Shown: in pieces, positions 46,706 to 48,000 of the stretch
Numbering within the stretch: the first letter of the stretch is position 1
Layout: each line of letters begins with the position of its first letter
From: Chromatiales bacterium
GTDB taxonomy: Bacteria; Pseudomonadota; Gammaproteobacteria; Poriferisulfidales; Oxydemutatoraceae
Assembly (NCBI GenBank): GCA_014323925.1
Contig: JACONC010000004.1
Coordinates: forward strand, 1 to 48,000
Reading direction: 5' to 3'
Length of the DNA: 48,000 bases
Made by a program: the position numbers and the translations under genes
Notes under the pieces: model-generated
What the model was told of the DNA's origin: nothing
The model's database searches: none
What the model saw: only the letters and a program-made list of their open reading frames with translations

Positions 46706-47947
46706 TTAAATCCTGCGAAATGCAAGCGATGCATTGGTTCCACCGAATCCAAAAGAATTGGATAGTATACAGTTTACTTTGGCTTTGCGTGATTGCCCAG
46801 GAACATAATCCAGGTCACATTCCGGATCAGGAGTCTCTATATTGATAGTAGGCGGTAGTATTTGATCTCTCAAAGTTAGCACTGAGAATACTGCTTCAAC
46901 CCCACCGGCTGCCCCCAACAGGTGGCCGATCATTGATTTTACTGAACTAATCGAAAGTTTATATGCATGCGACTTAAATACTATTTTGACAGCATCGCTC
47001 TCTATTTTGTCTCCTAAAGGCGTGGATGTGCCGTGTGCATTGAGATAATCAACCTCATCAGGGTTAATCTCGGCATCGTTCAGCACATCGGTCATACAGC
47101 GCACTGCTCCCTCACCTTGCGGTGATGGCTGGGTAATATGATACGCATCACTCGATGTACCGTAGCCGGATAGTTCACAATAGATATGCGCGCCACGTTT
47201 CATCGCATGCTCGTATTCCTCCAACACCAGAACTCCAGCACCGTCGCCTAAGACGAAGCCGTCGCGGTGTAAATCCCACGGCCGACTTGCCTTTTGCGGG
47301 TCATCGTTATGTGAGGCACTGAGCGCACGGGCCGCAGCAAAACCGCCAATGCCTAAAGCAGTGCTTGCTTTTTCACTACCTCCAGCAATCATCACATCGG
47401 CACCACCGGTGGCGATAATGCGCGCCGCTTCACCGATATTGTGTGTGCCGGTTGCACAAGCTGATACGATAGAATAATTAACACCCTTAAAACCATACTT
47501 TATAGATAAGTTGCCAGATACCATATTAATAATGCTACCAGGGATAAAAAAGGGAGATAATTTAGCACTGCCTTTGCTGTTCAAGACATTGTGTTGCTTT
47601 TCAATCAACGGTAGTCCACCGATTCCAGAGCCGACCATAACTCCGATACGATGGGCATTGCTATCGTCGGCAACGATACCTGAATCTGCAATTGCTTGAC
47701 TACCAGCAGCCATACCGTAGTGGATAAACTCGTCGCATCGCCGCTGTTCCTTAGCAGATAGATAATCATCAACATTAAATCCCTGCACTAACCCGGCTAT
47801 GCGTACCGAAAGATCGCTATTTTCTAGTTCGGCAACACGAGAAATACCACTTTGCCCGGCTAGAATGGCGCGCCAAGCACTATCAATATCGGCTCCCAAC
47901 GGGCAAACAATGCCCAATCCAGTGATTACAGTTCTTCTACCTTTCAA
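46706..47947 (-). CDS. fabF: 3-oxoacyl-ACP synthase II
   Basis: A 413-residue condensing enzyme with triad C164 (SACATGTHNIG), H305 (NAHGTSTPLGD) and H342 (IGHLLGAAGGVE). It elongates acyl-ACP with malonyl-ACP. The start codon is TTG at 47947: no ATG precedes the conserved RRTVITGLGIV. It follows acpP after 22 nt. Confidence 0.96.
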   Translation of the reverse strand: MKGRRTVITGLGIVCPLGADIDSAWRAILAGQSGISRVAELENSDLSVRIAGLVQGFNVDDYLSAKEQRRCDEFIHYGMAAGSQAIADSGIVADDSNAHRIGVMVGSGIGGLPLIEKQHNVLNSKGSAKLSPFFIPGSIINMVSGNLSIKYGFKGVNYSIVSACATGTHNIGEAARIIATGGADVMIAGGSEKASTALGIGGFAAARALSASHNDDPQKASRPWDLHRDGFVLGDGAGVLVLEEYEHAMKRGAHIYCELSGYGTSSDAYHITQPSPQGEGAVRCMTDVLNDAEINPDEVDYLNAHGTSTPLGDKIESDAVKIVFKSHAYKLSISSVKSMIGHLLGAAGGVEAVFSVLTLRDQILPPTINIETPDPECDLDYVPGQSRKAKVNCILSNSFGFGGTNASLAFRRI

Positions 47948-47969
47948 ATTACCAATCCGATAATCTAGA

Positions 47970-48000
47970 TCAAGAATTACTTTTGATATAATCTATCGCT
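47970..48000 (-). CDS. acpP: Acyl carrier protein, 3' end only
   Basis: Only the last nine codons and the stop are in the window. They read AIDYIKSNS and then TGA, matching the C-terminal helix of acyl carrier protein. The position directly upstream of fabF is the standard acpP-fabF arrangement. The rest lies beyond the right edge. Identification rests on a short peptide plus position. Confidence 0.75.
   Translation of the reverse strand, partial: AIDYIKSNS

Noticed and set aside
46706-47947. fabF as fabB
   Set aside because: The length, the position between acpP and pabC and the SACATGTHNIG motif favour FabF (KAS II).

Overview
The window looks like a chromosomal segment of a moderately AT-rich Gram-negative bacterium, most likely a gammaproteobacterium. 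The evidence is gene order as well as gene content: uvrA divergent from an MFS gene followed by ssb; miaB-phoH-ybeY-corC-lnt and then leuS-lptE; ypjD-corB; xseB-ispA-dxs; and acpP-fabF-pabC-mltG-tmk-holB are all arrangements familiar from gammaproteobacteria. Lnt, LptE, an Lpp-like lipoprotein and an L,D-transpeptidase point to an outer membrane with LPS. I cannot name the species. I see no prophage, insertion sequence, CRISPR array, rRNA or tRNA gene. Coding is dense, and many genes overlap or abut.

Left region (1-7800, minus strand): two large paralogous genes in tandem encode secreted proteins with a signal peptide, a trypsin-like (lysyl-endopeptidase-like) serine protease domain, an unassigned two-cysteine domain and repeated cadherin-like beta-sandwich domains. 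Copy 1 runs off the left edge. It carries at least five near-identical repeat domains of about 300 bp where copy 2 has one, so the repeat array has expanded in one copy. Their upstream regions are duplicated too. This is the most unusual part of the window.

Middle region (7806-28276): uvrA faces left. A long rightward run follows, from an MFS exporter through ssb, a glycan block (GT4 glycosyltransferase, galE, a WecA/WbpL-type phosphoglycosyl transferase, a CapD/WbpM-type dehydratase), miaB, phoH, ybeY, corC, lnt, manC, leuS and lptE. Surface-glycan genes are therefore interleaved with housekeeping genes. A GT25 glycosyltransferase lies convergent to lptE. Its promoter overlaps the first unit of four tandem 52-56 bp repeats, each with a palindrome, spaced about five helical turns apart. 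A second array of four 15-bp repeats lies in the same 560-bp intergenic region.

Right region (28837-48000): ypjD, corB, an RND-family exporter and fdhD run right. They meet a leftward rubrerythrin / two-cluster Fe-S CCG-domain protein / DUF3501 operon tail to tail. Then come xseB-ispA-dxs (isoprenoid precursor supply), galU, a methionine-rich Lpp-like lipoprotein next to a YkuD L,D-transpeptidase, a class V aminotransferase, and the leftward fatty-acid/murein/replication cluster fabF-pabC-mltG-tmk-holB. The last codons of acpP lie at the right edge. galU, galE, manC, the glycosyltransferases and the CapD-like enzyme together suggest synthesis of an O-antigen or extracellular polysaccharide.
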